A DNA stretch of 64,000 nucleotides, taken from assembly GCA_947259315.1 (NCBI GenBank), contig CAMYLR010000019.1, positions 74,033-138,032 of the forward strand, given 5' to 3'. Positions 63,607-64,000 of this stretch are shown one piece after another. Each line of letters starts with the position of its first letter. Position 1 is the stretch's first letter. The notes below the pieces were generated by a model, which saw only the letters and a list, made by a program, of their open reading frames with translations, had not been told where the DNA came from and did no database searches. A program made the translations under genes and the position numbers. The DNA comes from an uncultured Gemmatimonadales bacterium (lineage in GTDB: Bacteria > Gemmatimonadota > Gemmatimonadetes > JACCXV01 > JAHWKZ01).

Positions 63607-64000
63607 GGTTCCCCTCGACGACGAGCGAACTTGAGCCCAGACCAAATCTCATCGACGGCGCAGATCTTATAGTCGACCAACCCGGCCGCGAGACCGGTCT
63701 CCCGCACGACTTGTTCGCTTACATCGGTCACGACCCCAGAAGCCTTCTTGGGCCAAATGATCCACAATCCATCTTTGGCGAACGAGCCCATCCTGTCAAC
63801 TCGTCGCTCGAGGTCGTTTCGAGACTTGGTGAACCATAGCGCCAGATCGCACCTACCGCGAGCGCTTTTCCGAAGCGTAACCCCCTCGGGGATCTCACCC
63901 AGCGTCGCAACGAAATCGGGCGGCGCGCCGACCAGTGCGACGACCGAGTCGGGTTTAATGCCGAGCTTCTTCGGTAATGGCGTCCCAGAGTAACCCGCCA
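63603..64000 (-). CDS. DUF3052 protein (N-terminus cut by window edge)
   Basis: 131 residues are visible; the frame stays open to the right edge. The first complete residues are AGYSGTPLPKKLGIKPDS, close to the usual N-terminus of this family, so only a few residues are missing. DUF3052 motifs are VVALVGAPPDFVATLG and LALWFTKSRNDLERRVD, then GLWIIWPKKASGV and VDYKICAVDEIWSGLKF. Function is unknown; some relatives are small single-domain proteins near stress genes. Confidence 0.88.
   Translation of the reverse strand, partial: AGYSGTPLPKKLGIKPDSVVALVGAPPDFVATLGEIPEGVTLRKSARGRCDLALWFTKSRNDLERRVDRMGSFAKDGLWIIWPKKASGVVTDVSEQVVRETGLAAGLVDYKICAVDEIWSGLKFARRRGEP

Noticed and set aside
1-64000. CRISPR arrays, insertion sequences, prophage or integrase genes
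   Set aside because: No spaced direct repeats, transposase or phage motifs were found on reading; the only repeats are the coding repeats at 43598-43820.

Overview
This 64 kb window is dense, GC-rich bacterial chromosome with about 58 protein genes, most of them on the minus strand in long co-directional runs. No rRNA, tRNA, CRISPR array or insertion sequence was found. The organism is Gram-negative: it has LptF/LptG, an RND-MFP-TolC pump, many lipoproteins and Tat substrates. A SprA-type giant outer-membrane protein, many secreted S9/M28 peptidases, a MurNAc-recycling kinase/uridylyltransferase pair and a lysine 6-aminotransferase point to the FCB superphylum, most likely Gemmatimonadota. 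That assignment is inference from gene content. Both ends cut through genes: a sigma54 response regulator on the left and a DUF3052 protein on the right.

Layout. Positions 1-13455 (all minus strand): a ComEA-like helix-hairpin-helix membrane protein, PilB, PilT and PilC (type IV pilus or DNA-uptake motor), a double cupin, an M28 peptidase, a DUF1800/DUF1501 pair, and a PilS/PilR-like two-component system. 13581-15576 (plus): a methyltransferase and type II NADH dehydrogenase. 15583-22379 (minus): a glutaminyl-cyclase-like M28 lipoprotein and the 1,931-residue SprA homologue. 22575-25087 (plus): lptF-lptG. 25084-28391 (minus): alaS and an unknown gene. 28576-29178 (plus): an Hcp-family protein with a Sec signal peptide. 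29186-39457 (minus): lat, a secreted SH3-like protein, ppdK, an S9 peptidase, msrA, recX, an alcohol dehydrogenase and tag. 39768-42512 (plus): a BON/LysM protein, a terminator, then a fused AmgK-like kinase/RapZ-C protein next to a MurU-like transferase. 42481-52201: small lipoproteins, membrane proteins, cupins, GNAT, DUF937, a SpoU methyltransferase, a metallophosphatase, a VOC protein, an AhpD-like protein, an amidase and a large lipoprotein. 52337-62467 (minus): a ribose-type ABC transporter split by an arsR-tolC-mfp-rnd-PII-like efflux unit, with TauE at its end and PspC upstream. 62517-64000 (minus): a CAT-like acyltransferase, DUF5655 and DUF3052 proteins.

The strongest hidden signal is at 48787-49383. 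Two apparent half-genes are one AhpD-like frame interrupted by a TGA exactly where the second Cys of the CxxC redox motif belongs. A perfect 7-bp hairpin with a G-rich loop lies 17 nt downstream, as expected of a bacterial SECIS element, so this is read as a selenoprotein (CHYU) rather than a pseudogene. Other points of interest are the kinase-RapZ fusion, the exported orphan Hcp, the SprA homologue, the tandem-ComEA protein beside the pilus motors, and the efflux cassette inside the sugar ABC operon. Junctions within the runs are mostly 1-4 nt start/stop overlaps, so translational coupling is common here.
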